Source of the DNA: Chloroflexota bacterium
Lineage (GTDB): Bacteria > Chloroflexota > Dehalococcoidia > UBA2979
Direction of reading: 5' to 3'
Length of the DNA: 48,482 nucleotides
Assembly: GCA_003670735.1 (NCBI GenBank)
Contig: QWQU01000006.1
Location: 1 to 48,482, forward strand
Part shown: piece by piece, positions 9,131 through 18,618 of the stretch
Position numbering within the stretch: position 1 is the stretch's first letter
Layout of the letters: every line of letters begins with the position of its first letter
Made by a program: the position numbers and the translations under genes
Notes under the pieces: model-generated
The model's database searches: none
What the model saw: only the letters and a program-made list of their open reading frames with translations
What the model was told of the DNA's origin: nothing

Positions 9131-10393
9131 CTAGGTGCCGGTGGCCTTTGAGACGTCGCGGGACTTGATGAGATAGAAGGCGATGGCGGTAAACACGGTG
9201 GTGTAGATGACCAGCACGATGAAGTGATGCATCGAGCTGACGGATGCGTTGGCGCTTGATGACAGCATCGAGCTGCCGGAGCTCCAGCCGCTGATGTTCG
9301 CGGCGAGCAGGTAGTCGCCGAGGCGGGCAAAGCGATCGGAGAGGCGGCCGAGCAGCGCGAGCAGGATCGGCTCGGCGATGGTGTAGCCGATGCCGATTGC
9401 CATGCTGGTCGAACCTGATGCAGTGAGCACGGTGAGCATCACGAGCAGCGCGACCATGGGGACGAGTGCGAACCAGGCCCGGCCGAACGCCTCGGCGACG
9501 GATGACCATGTCGCTGCGGTGGCGCCGGCGGGTGCGGTGACGATGCGCTCCGCGATCACGCTGGCGCTCGCGGCACCAATGGCGACGACGATCAGCGCAC
9601 CGAGGGCCGCGAGCAGCAGGACGGCGATCTTGCCGGCGAGGTACTGCGCGCGACCGGTGCCGCGTGTGAGCGTGGTGCGCATCGTGCCCCAGCCATACTC
9701 CACGCCGATCACGGAGGCGGAGAGCACGGCGATGAGGATGGTGCCGATGCCGGCGCTCAGGGCGAGCTTGATGCTGCCGGGCAGCGAGATGGTCGCGTAG
9801 ATCTGGCGCAGTTGCTCATCGCCCTGCTTCGCGATCTCGACGCACTGGGCGCGGAAGGCGGGTGCGAGTGCGGGATCGACGCCCTCGGGCAACCTCGATG
9901 GCTCGGCGAGTACGTCGGTGCACTGCGCGGTGCGCGGTGGGCCAGCTCGACCCGCGGTGGGAATGATGACCTGGCCGCCGGCGTCGATGGAGCGGTACTG
10001 GAAGACGGTTGCCCAGATCGCAAGCTGCGAGAAGAGCACGAGGATCAGCAGCAGGATCCACGGCATCCAACGACGTCGCAGCTTGAACCACTCCCAGCGC
10101 GTGAGCTGGGCGACGGCAACGATCGCGTTCCGCCTCGATCGCTCGCGGTCGGGTGGCGGCGATGTTGGACGGATGAATCCGGTGGTTGGGGTCGGCTGTG
10201 ACATGGGTGCTCCGGTGGGACGCACGAGCGACGGATCGCTGGTGCGCAGCGGTTGCGGATACGGCTGCTCGACGTGGGGGATCTCGGGAGTCGCGACGGG
10301 CTGGCGGTTCGGAGCGATCGCGCGGAGTGCGCGCTCGATGCCGAGTATCGCGATCGGCAGCAGGGCCCATGGCAACCAGCGTCGGGCGTTCAT
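9131..10393 (-). CDS. ABC-2 type transporter permease
   Basis: LTRWEWFKLRRRWMPWILLLILVLFSQLAI...IGVEYGWGTMRTTLTRGTGRAQYLAGKIAVLL; multiple TM segments; abuts an ABC ATPase. Confidence 0.85.
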   Translation of the reverse strand: MNARRWLPWALLPIAILGIERALRAIAPNRQPVATPEIPHVEQPYPQPLRTSDPSLVRPTGAPMSQPTPTTGFIRPTSPPPDRERSRRNAIVAVAQLTRWEWFKLRRRWMPWILLLILVLFSQLAIWATVFQYRSIDAGGQVIIPTAGRAGPPRTAQCTDVLAEPSRLPEGVDPALAPAFRAQCVEIAKQGDEQLRQIYATISLPGSIKLALSAGIGTILIAVLSASVIGVEYGWGTMRTTLTRGTGRAQYLAGKIAVLLLAALGALIVVAIGAASASVIAERIVTAPAGATAATWSSVAEAFGRAWFALVPMVALLVMLTVLTASGSTSMAIGIGYTIAEPILLALLGRLSDRFARLGDYLLAANISGWSSGSSMLSSSANASVSSMHHFIVLVIYTTVFTAIAFYLIKSRDVSKATGT

Positions 10394-11337
10394 CAGGCGC
10401 TCACCGCGTCGGCGCCGTAGCTGCCGACCGACGATTCACCGGTGACCTCGAGGAAGTACTGCTCCAGCGTGGTCTGCACGGGAGTCAGCTCGCGGACGTA
10501 GATGTTGCTTGCGGCGAGGGCGCGGCTGAGGTCGGAGGGATCGGCGTCGATGCGCACGGTGAGGCCGCCTTCGGTGTCGGTGATGTCGTGCGCGGTGGGG
10601 AGCGCTGCGAGCACACCTCGAGCGCGGGCGTCGTCGGTGGTGTGCACGCGGAAGAGGCCCTGCACACCGATGAGCTCGGCGACGAGGCCCTGCGCGAGCA
10701 ACTGACCGTGGGAGATGATCGCGACGCGCTCGCAGACCTGCTCGACCTCGGCCAGCATGTGGCTGGAGAGGATCACCGTGCGGCCGTCGCGACCGAGGTT
10801 CTTCACGAGATCGCGCACCTCAGCGACACCAGCAGGGTCGAGGCCATTGGTCGGCTCGTCGAGGAAGACGAGGTCGGGATCACCGAGCAGTGCGTAGGCG
10901 ACGCCAAGGCGCTGCTTCATACCGAGCGAGTAGGTGGAGAACTTTCGGTTGGCGTTGCCGGAGAGCTCGACAAGGTCGAGCAGGCGCTCCACCTCGCCCG
11001 GCTCGCTGTGGGCGCTGATGCCGGCGAAGTAGCGCAGGTTGTCTCGGCCGGAGAGGTACGGGTAGAAGCTCGGTGTCTCGATGATGGCGCCGATGCGCTG
11101 GAGGTCCTCGTCGCGCACGCCATTGTGGTCGTGGCCGAAGAGACGGATCGAGCCGCTGGTGGGGGCGACGAGGCCGAGCAGCATGCCGATGGTGGTGGTT
11201 TTGCCGGAGCCGTTTGGGCCGAGCAGGCCAAACACGCCGCCTCGCTCTACGCGGAGGGAGAGGTGGTCGACGGCGCGAACCTTCCCGAAGGTCTTGGTGA
11301 GGTCGGCGGTCTCGATGACTGCGGCGGAGTCGGGCAT
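10393..11337 (-). CDS. ABC transporter ATP-binding protein
   Basis: GLLGPNGSGKTTTIGMLLGLV (Walker A), YSLGMKQRLGVAYALLGDPDLVFLDEPTNGLDPAG. The longer ORF (to 12018) is an N-terminal overextension. Confidence 0.94.
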   Translation of the reverse strand: MPDSAAVIETADLTKTFGKVRAVDHLSLRVERGGVFGLLGPNGSGKTTTIGMLLGLVAPTSGSIRLFGHDHNGVRDEDLQRIGAIIETPSFYPYLSGRDNLRYFAGISAHSEPGEVERLLDLVELSGNANRKFSTYSLGMKQRLGVAYALLGDPDLVFLDEPTNGLDPAGVAEVRDLVKNLGRDGRTVILSSHMLAEVEQVCERVAIISHGQLLAQGLVAELIGVQGLFRVHTTDDARARGVLAALPTAHDITDTEGGLTVRIDADPSDLSRALAASNIYVRELTPVQTTLEQYFLEVTGESSVGSYGADAVSA

Positions 11338-11510
11338 GCGCGTTCCCTCGCGGGTTGGTAATGGCCGTTGGTGTGGGTCTATCCACCGTACCTGTGGCGG
11401 GAACCAGCAGTGTGTGCGCGGTGTGGTGATCTCGTTTGGCGAGCGGCTGTAGCGGGAACCTCGGGCCATTTCGAGGAGAACGGGCGTTGGGTGTGAGGCT
11501 GCCGATGTGG

Positions 11511-11590
11511 GCGGCGGCAGAGCCGCCGGTTGTGTTTCGCCCGCCCACACGCTCCGGAGGGAGCGTGTGTTGTCACCTCGAATGTTGGGG
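11511..11590. repeat. Intergenic palindromic repeat, copy D
   Basis: gcggcggcagagccgccggttgtgtttcgcccgcccacacgctccggagggagcgtgtgttgtcacctcgaatgttg; 3' half nearly identical to copy C. Confidence 0.65.
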
Positions 11591-11748
11591 CGACTCCGGC
11601 GGAGTGGGGTCTGACGATTCGGGGGTGGGGCGAGGATTCGCCGCGCGGTGTGCTGCGCACTTCCTCGTGACTTGGAGCGGGCTGCGGGCACACCGGACGC
11701 TCGCGTGAACTCGAGGCGGATTCGGGAGGGTTGTTTACGTGGCGTTGG

Positions 11749-11778
11749 TTGACAGATATGGCGGGCGGCTTCTAGCCT
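11749..11778 (+). promoter_or_regulatory. Sigma-70-like promoter of the SAM riboswitch/thrC transcript
   Basis: TTGACA (11749-11754), 18-bp spacer, TAGCCT (11773-11778), immediately upstream of the riboswitch. Confidence 0.6.
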
Positions 11779-11801
11779 CGTTGGGCGCACACGTGTGCGG
11801 T

Positions 11802-11918
11802 TCATCGAGAGTGGTGGAGGGCATCGGCCCTGTGAAGCCACGGCAACCGAGTCGGACCCTTCGCCGGATCTGACCACGGTGCCAAGTCCGCCCTGACGGT
11901 GGTCGTCGGGGGAGATGA
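11802..11918 (+). promoter_or_regulatory. SAM riboswitch (S-box/SAM-I or SAM-IV-like)
   Basis: tcatcgagagtggtggagggcatcggccctgtgaagccacggcaacc...ccacggtgccaagtccgccc...gggggagatga matches the conserved SAM-I clan strings. Confidence 0.9.
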
Positions 11919-12036
11919 ACTGGAAGGCGTCCTCTTTGATCCTCGTGATCTCGACTCCGCTCCAGCTGATGACCGCTCCTGTCGCGATGATGCGTGGCAT
12001 GTCTTTGGGCATGCGCATGCAGCTGGTGATGCGCTA

Positions 12037-12063
12037 GCCCGAACGCGTACGCGCGTCTCGGGC
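12037..12063 (+). terminator. Possible expression-platform hairpin downstream of the SAM riboswitch
   Basis: gcccgaacgcg-tac-gcgcgtctcgggc, one bulge, no clear U tract. Confidence 0.4.
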
Positions 12064-12123
12064 GTCACCAGGAACGACCCAGCAGCATCGTGACGCCACC
12101 CGGCTGAGGTGGCATGAGAGTGG

Positions 12124-13386
12124 ATGAGACCCATGTCGTTTGAACAGGCTCTGCGATGCCGAGAGTGTGGCCGTGAGTACCCGCTCGCGCCGATCTTCTC
12201 GTGCGAGTACTGCTTTGGGCCCCTCGAAGTTGCGTACGACTACGACGGCATTCGTGCTGCGGTCACGCGCGACAGCATCGAGCGTGGGCCGACGAGCATC
12301 TGGCGCTATGAGGCGCTGCTGCCGTGCGACCCCGCGTACAAGGTGGATATCGGGACGGGCTTCACGCCGCTGATCAAGGCGGACCGGCTGGCGAAGGCGA
12401 TCGGCCTCGACACGCTGTGGATCAAGAACGACACGACGAACCCGACCTGGTCATTCAAGGACCGCGTGGTGAGCGTGGCGATCGCGCGCGCTCGACAGTT
12501 CGGGTTCACGGCGATGGCGTGCGCGAGCACGGGCAACCTCGCGAACTCGGTGTCGGCGCATGCGGCGGCGGCGGGGATGGAGGCGTACGTCTTCATTCCG
12601 CAGGACCTCGAAGAGGGCAAGGTCGTCGGCAGCGCGGTGTACTCGCCGAACCTCGTGATGGTGGATGGCAACTACGACGACGTGAACCGGCTCTGCACGG
12701 AGCTGGCATACGCGCACCCGTGGGCGTTCGTGAACATCAACGTGCGCCCGTTCTACGCCGAGGGCTCGCGCACGCTGGCCTACGAAGTGGCGGAGCAGCT
12801 CGGTTGGCGTACGCCGCAGCGTGTGGTGGCGCCGATGGCGTCGGGCTCGTTGTTCACGAAGATCTACAAGGGCTTCCAGGAGCTGCACAAAGTCGGGCTG
12901 ATCGATGAGCCGATTGTGCACATGAGCGGTGCGCAGCCTGAGGGTTGCTCGCCGATCGCGACGGCGTTCGCGAATCACACGCTGAACTTCGTGCCGCAGA
13001 AGCCGAACACCATTGCTCGATCGCTTGCGATTGGTAACCCGGCTGACGGGTACTACGCACTGAAGGTGATGGAAGAGACCGAGGGTTCGGCAGAGATGGC
13101 GTCGGACGACGAGATCGTCGCTGGCGTGAAACTGCTCGCGGAGACTGAAGGCATTTTCGCAGAGACCGCTGGCGGGACGACGATCGCCTGCCTGCAGAAG
13201 CTCGTCGCATCCGGCGCGATCCGGCGTGACGAGGAGACGGTGGCGTTCATTACCGGTGGCGGCCTGAAGACGATCGAGGCAGTGCAGGGCAAGCTGATCG
13301 AGCCGCTGCGCGTAACGCCGAACATGGCGTCGTTCGAGTCGGCGGTTGCGGCACGTGATGGCGCGCTTGCGGCAGGTGGTCGCTGA
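12124..13386 (+). CDS. thrC: Threonine synthase with N-terminal Zn-ribbon
   Basis: CRECGREY...CEYCFGPL ribbon; LWIKNDTTNPTWSFKDRVVSVA (PLP Lys), ACASTGNLANSVSAHAA, FITGGGLKT. Confidence 0.93.
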   Translation: MRPMSFEQALRCRECGREYPLAPIFSCEYCFGPLEVAYDYDGIRAAVTRDSIERGPTSIWRYEALLPCDPAYKVDIGTGFTPLIKADRLAKAIGLDTLWIKNDTTNPTWSFKDRVVSVAIARARQFGFTAMACASTGNLANSVSAHAAAAGMEAYVFIPQDLEEGKVVGSAVYSPNLVMVDGNYDDVNRLCTELAYAHPWAFVNINVRPFYAEGSRTLAYEVAEQLGWRTPQRVVAPMASGSLFTKIYKGFQELHKVGLIDEPIVHMSGAQPEGCSPIATAFANHTLNFVPQKPNTIARSLAIGNPADGYYALKVMEETEGSAEMASDDEIVAGVKLLAETEGIFAETAGGTTIACLQKLVASGAIRRDEETVAFITGGGLKTIEAVQGKLIEPLRVTPNMASFESAVAARDGALAAGGR

Positions 13387-13631
13387 TGGCCTCGAAGCAT
13401 GTGCGCTTCACGTTTGAGCCGGATCAGGTGAAGCAGCCGGTGATCTACCAGCTGGGGCATGAGTTCCAGGTGGTGACGAGCATCCGGATGGCGGCCGTAG
13501 ACAACTCGATCGGTTGGGTCGTCCTCGAGATCGAGGGCGAGCCGGATGAGATCGAACGCAGCATTGCCTGGGCCCAGGCGCAGGGTGTGCGGGTCGATGA
13601 CCCGACGCTCGGCGACGTGGTCGAGGGATAG
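13386..13631 (+). CDS. NIL-domain protein
   Basis: VRFTFEPDQVKQPVIYQLGHEFQVVTSIRMAAVDNSIGWVVLEIEGEPDEIERSIAWAQAQGVRVD; start overlaps the thrC stop (TGATG). Confidence 0.85.
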   Translation: MASKHVRFTFEPDQVKQPVIYQLGHEFQVVTSIRMAAVDNSIGWVVLEIEGEPDEIERSIAWAQAQGVRVDDPTLGDVVEG

Positions 13632-13661
13632 AGAACCAGTATTTTTCTTTTGGGGGCAGAG

Positions 13662-13937
13662 ATGGCTGTGAAGGTAAAGATCCCGACCCCGTTGCGCGGG
13701 CTGACGAGCGAGCAAGACACGGTGCCGGGCGAGGGCTCGAACCTTTCCGAGCTCGTGGAGCACCTCGAGACGACGTACCCGGGCATGCGCGAGCGGCTCT
13801 GTGACGACGGCGGCGAGCTGCGTCGCTTCGTGAACATCTACATCAACGGTGAGGACGTCCGTTTCCTGCAGGGGCTCGAGAGCTCCCTCAAGGAAGGCGA
13901 CGAGGTCACGATCGTCCCGGCAGTCGCTGGCGGCTGA
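13662..13937 (+). CDS. MoaD/ThiS/CysO-family sulfur carrier protein (carrier 1)
   Basis: Beta-grasp protein ending VTIVPAVAGG; gggggcag RBS. Confidence 0.92.
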   Translation: MAVKVKIPTPLRGLTSEQDTVPGEGSNLSELVEHLETTYPGMRERLCDDGGELRRFVNIYINGEDVRFLQGLESSLKEGDEVTIVPAVAGG

Positions 13938-14012
13938 GGGGGGCCACCTCGAACTACGGCAGACAACGAGCAGCGCCGCCCAATGGGCGGCGCTGTTGTT
14001 TTGGAGCGGGGC

Positions 14013-14417
14013 TTAGCGACGGGTCGTGGCGAGCCAGGTCAGCAGCAGGCCGACCGTGGCGGGGAACAGGGCGCCAAGTCCGCCGGCGGTCAGGAGTGTG
14101 GTGACGGTCGCGCCGATCATGATGACGACGAGGCCCGCGGCAGCCGGTCGTGCGAGCTGACCAACTCGACGGCCGGCGATGGAGGCGAGGAGGCCGAGAG
14201 CGCCAAGCACCTCGAACGCGCCGATGGCGTAGATGAACGACGCGGAGAACGGGGTGCCCGCCGTGAGCATCTCGGGCGGCATGGTGAACTTCGCGCTGCC
14301 GGCGAAGACGAACAAGGCGGCGAGGAGGCCCTGGGTGGTCCAGCGGGCGTAGGTCTTGAGCGGTCGGCGTGTGATCGTGCCGAGCGTCAGCGTGCGGGTG
14401 GTGTTGAGTGCTGCCAT
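14013..14417 (-). CDS. DoxX family membrane protein
   Basis: ARWTTQGLLAALFVFAGSAKFTMPPEML...FIYAIGAFEVLGALGLL. Confidence 0.85.
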   Translation of the reverse strand: MAALNTTRTLTLGTITRRPLKTYARWTTQGLLAALFVFAGSAKFTMPPEMLTAGTPFSASFIYAIGAFEVLGALGLLASIAGRRVGQLARPAAAGLVVIMIGATVTTLLTAGGLGALFPATVGLLLTWLATTRR

Positions 14418-14568
14418 GGTTCGTGCCTCCTCGGGCGCTTCGATGGGGCGCGGGAGCGGCCCTCATCAAGACGACGAATGAGGCGGGCGCAGATCGACAT
14501 GCTGCGTGGGAGGCGTCCAGAAATTTCTCGAGATCGACGCGCGGGGCTCCGCGCGAGGTTTCATCTGG

Positions 14569-14574
14569 TATGAT
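14569..14574 (+). promoter_or_regulatory. Extended -10 promoter element upstream of the Rrf2 gene
   Basis: TGG-TATGAT in ctggtatgatgttgaccggaatagtcgtgaatt, about 70 nt before the Rrf2 start. Confidence 0.45.
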
Positions 14575-14642
14575 GTTGACCGGAATAGTCGTGAATTACG
14601 TTTTTGGCGTGACTCGCGGCGGATGGTCGAGGCAGAGCGGTG

Positions 14643-15077
14643 ATGATCGGAACCAAGGGTGATTACGGGGTGCGCGCCCTGATCGACCTCGCTATGTATG
14701 GCGGGGACGGGCCAGTGCAGCGCGCCGAGATCGCTCGCCGGCAGCACGTGCCTGAGGCATACCTCGACCACCTGCTGGCACAGCTGCGCCGTGCGGGGCT
14801 GATCCGAAGCACTCGCGGGCCCTCGGGCGGCCATGAGCTCGCCCGGGACGCGAAGGAGATCACGCTGCTGCAGGTGCTCGAGACATTGGAGGGGTCGTTG
14901 GCCCCGCTGCCGTGTCTTGAGGACCACGATGGTGAGGGCACCGTCTGTGCGCAGCAGTGGGTGTGGCGCGAGATCTATGACGATATGCGGGTGCGGCTCG
15001 GAGCCGTCTCGCTGCAGAACCTGGCGGACCGCGAACGGGAGCGACTGCTCCAGACCGCGCTCAGCTACTCGATCTAA
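14643..15077 (+). CDS. Rrf2 family transcriptional regulator
   Basis: KGDYGVRALIDLAMYGGDGPVQRAEIARRQHVPEAYLDHLLAQLRRAGLIRSTRGPSGGHELARDAKEITLLQVLETLEG. Confidence 0.92.
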   Translation: MIGTKGDYGVRALIDLAMYGGDGPVQRAEIARRQHVPEAYLDHLLAQLRRAGLIRSTRGPSGGHELARDAKEITLLQVLETLEGSLAPLPCLEDHDGEGTVCAQQWVWREIYDDMRVRLGAVSLQNLADRERERLLQTALSYSI

Positions 15078-15094
15078 CGGCAGGGAACCGAACG

Positions 15095-16027
15095 ATGACT
15101 TCCGAGGCGACAGACACGCCACAGATTGCTGACTCCGTCCTCGACCTGATCGGGGCGACGCCGCTTGTCCGGCTGCGCCGGCTGTCGCCTGAGGGCGGCG
15201 CCGAGGTGCTGGCAAAGGTCGAGGGGCGCAATCCGGGCGGCTCCGTGAAGGACCGCATCGCGCGCTCGATGGTCGAGGCCGCTGAGGCGGCGGGCCTGAT
15301 CAAGCCCGGCGCGACGCTGGTCGAGCCGACCTCGGGTAACACCGGTATTGGCCTCGCGATGGTATGTGCGACCAAGGGCTACCACCTCGTGCTGACGATG
15401 CCTGAGGACATGAGCACGGAGCGGCGTCGGCTGCTCGAGCGCTTTGGTGCGGAGCTGGTGCTCACGCCGGCGATCGAGGGGATGACGGGCGCAGTGTTCG
15501 CGGCGGGCGAGCTCGCCAAGAAGCACGGCTACTTCATGCCGCAGCAGTTCGACAATCCGGCCAACCCGGCCGTGCACAAGCTGACCACGGGCCCCGAGAT
15601 TCTCGAGGCGACCGGGGGGCAGCTCGATGCGTTCGTGGCGGGGGTCGGGACCGGCGGCACGATCACCGGGGTGGGCGAGGCGCTGCGGGAGTCGGGCTCG
15701 ACGGCCCGGATCATCGCGGTCGAGCCGGCTCGGGCGGCAGTGCTGCAGGGGGGCCATGGTGGCCTGCACGGGATCCAGGGCATCGGTGCGTCGTTCGTGC
15801 CGGGTGTGTTGAACCGTGATGTGTATGACGAGATCATGTCCGTCCGCGACGAGGACGCCTTCGAGATGACGAAGCGTCTGGCGCGCGAAGAGGGACTACT
15901 GGTCGGCATTTCGTCCGGCGCGAACGTCTGGGCCTCGATCGAGGTCGCGAAGACGCTCCAGCCGGGTCAGCGAGTTGTGACGATGCTGCCCGACACGGGT
16001 GAGCGCTACCTGACGGTGGCGCTGTAA
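15095..16027 (+). CDS. cysK: Cysteine synthase (CysK-like)
   Basis: LDLIGATPLVRLRRL...KVEGRNPGGSVKDRIA...PTSGNTGIGLAMV...FVAGVGTGGTITGVGEALRE...GISSGAN. Confidence 0.93.
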   Translation: MTSEATDTPQIADSVLDLIGATPLVRLRRLSPEGGAEVLAKVEGRNPGGSVKDRIARSMVEAAEAAGLIKPGATLVEPTSGNTGIGLAMVCATKGYHLVLTMPEDMSTERRRLLERFGAELVLTPAIEGMTGAVFAAGELAKKHGYFMPQQFDNPANPAVHKLTTGPEILEATGGQLDAFVAGVGTGGTITGVGEALRESGSTARIIAVEPARAAVLQGGHGGLHGIQGIGASFVPGVLNRDVYDEIMSVRDEDAFEMTKRLAREEGLLVGISSGANVWASIEVAKTLQPGQRVVTMLPDTGERYLTVAL

Positions 16028-16052
16028 CGGTCGAGGCCGCGAGGGGGTTGCT

Positions 16053-17204
<1,152 letters not shown>

Positions 17205-17290
17205 GAGGTTTCAACGCCTCGTCGCGTGGGACTGCGCGGCGAGGTGATTCCCAACCGGACCACCGGGGGAATCTGGGGAAGGATCGAACG

Positions 17291-17566
17291 TTGCCCGTAC
17301 AGGTACACGTCACCTCGGTGATTCGGAACGCAGTTGGTGGGAACCGTGAGGTCTCCGCTGATGGCGAGTCCGTGCGCGCGGTGCTCGAGAACATCGAGGT
17401 TCAGTACCCGGGGTTCCGCGCGACGGTGATGGACGAGGCCGGTGAGCTACACCGCTTCGTGAACATCTACCTGAACGACGAGGACATCCGGTACCTGGGC
17501 GGCGCTGAGACGGCGCTCAAGGACGGCGATCAGGTCTCGATCCTGCCGGCGCTCGCGGGCGGCTAG
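17291..17566 (+). CDS. MoaD/ThiS/CysO-family sulfur carrier protein (carrier 3, TTG start)
   Basis: MPVQVHVTSVIRNAVGGNREVSADGESVRAVLENIEVQYPGF...VSILPALAGG. Confidence 0.92.
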   Translation: MPVQVHVTSVIRNAVGGNREVSADGESVRAVLENIEVQYPGFRATVMDEAGELHRFVNIYLNDEDIRYLGGAETALKDGDQVSILPALAGG

Positions 17567-17614
17567 TCGTTTCGCACTGCTTAGCAGCGTTCATTAGTTA
17601 GGCGAGGCACGTCG

Positions 17615-18550
17615 ATGCTGTTCCACAGCATGCTCGACATGGTCGGTAACACTCCGCTGGTCGAGATCGCGGCGTTCTCGCCGAAGCCGTCTGTGCACAT
17701 CTACGCGAAGCTCGAAGGGCAGAACCCGACGGGTTCGGTCAAAGACCGGATCGCGAAGTTCATGATCGACGGCGCCGAGCGCGATGGTCGGCTCAAGCCC
17801 GGTCAGACCATCCTCGAACCGACGTCCGGGAACACCGGGATCGCACTCGCGATGATCGGCTCGGTGCGCGGCTACCCGGTGAAGGTCGTGATGCCGGACG
17901 CGGTGAGCTCGGAACGTGTCGAGCTGCTCCGTGCATTCGGGGCCGAGGTGATCTTCTCGCCAGGCCCGCTCGGTACGAACGGGTCGGTGGCGATGGCGCG
18001 CGAAGTCGCGGCCGAGCACCCGGACTGGTTCATGCCGTTCCAGTACGAGAACCCGCAGAATCCCAACGCGCACTACGAAACGACGGCGCCCGAGATCATT
18101 CGCGATCTGCCTGAGGTGACGCACTTCGTAGCGGGCCTTGGGACTGGCGGGACGCTGACCGGCGTTGGTCGGCGACTCAAGGAATACAACCCGGAGATCA
18201 AGATCGTGGCGGCGGCGCCGCATCCGGGTGACCTGGTGCAGGGTCTGCGCTCGCTTGAAGAGGGATACATTCCGCCGGTGCTGGACGAGTCGATGCTCGA
18301 CGCACGGATCGTGGTGGACTCGCGTACCTCGTTCCGCACGACGCAGGAGCTGACGACGAAGGCCGGGATCTTCGCGGGGATCTCGGGCGGTGCGGCGGTG
18401 CGCGCGGCACAGCGCGTCGCGGAGCGGATCGACGAAGGCAACATCGTCTGTCTGTTGGCCGACGGCGGGTGGAAGTACCTGTCGAGCGGCCTGTGGACTT
18501 CGGACTACGACGACATCGAAGAGCAGGTGAACACCAAGTTCTGGTGGTAA
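17615..18550 (+). CDS. cysM: PLP-dependent cysteine synthase, CysM-like
   Basis: LDMVGNTPLVEIAAFSPKPSVHIYAKLEGQNPTGSVKDRIAKFMI...PTSGNTGIALAMIGS...GLGTGGTLTGVGRRLKE; directly follows a CysO-like gene. Confidence 0.92.
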   Translation: MLFHSMLDMVGNTPLVEIAAFSPKPSVHIYAKLEGQNPTGSVKDRIAKFMIDGAERDGRLKPGQTILEPTSGNTGIALAMIGSVRGYPVKVVMPDAVSSERVELLRAFGAEVIFSPGPLGTNGSVAMAREVAAEHPDWFMPFQYENPQNPNAHYETTAPEIIRDLPEVTHFVAGLGTGGTLTGVGRRLKEYNPEIKIVAAAPHPGDLVQGLRSLEEGYIPPVLDESMLDARIVVDSRTSFRTTQELTTKAGIFAGISGGAAVRAAQRVAERIDEGNIVCLLADGGWKYLSSGLWTSDYDDIEEQVNTKFWW

Positions 18551-18618
18551 ACCGCTCGTCTTAACACTCACAGGGTCACATGACGCGCGCACCGCGTGTC
18601 TGTATGGAGGATTCGATC

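Noticed and set aside
11338-12018. N-terminal extension of the ABC ATPase ORF and apparent overlap with the SAM riboswitch
   Set aside because: ATPase homology starts at MPDSAAVIETADLTKTFG (11337); upstream part is low-complexity and antisense to the riboswitch and repeat D.
11899-12093. 64-aa plus-strand ORF between SAM riboswitch and thrC
   Set aside because: Begins inside the riboswitch and spans the expression platform; no RBS or family support.
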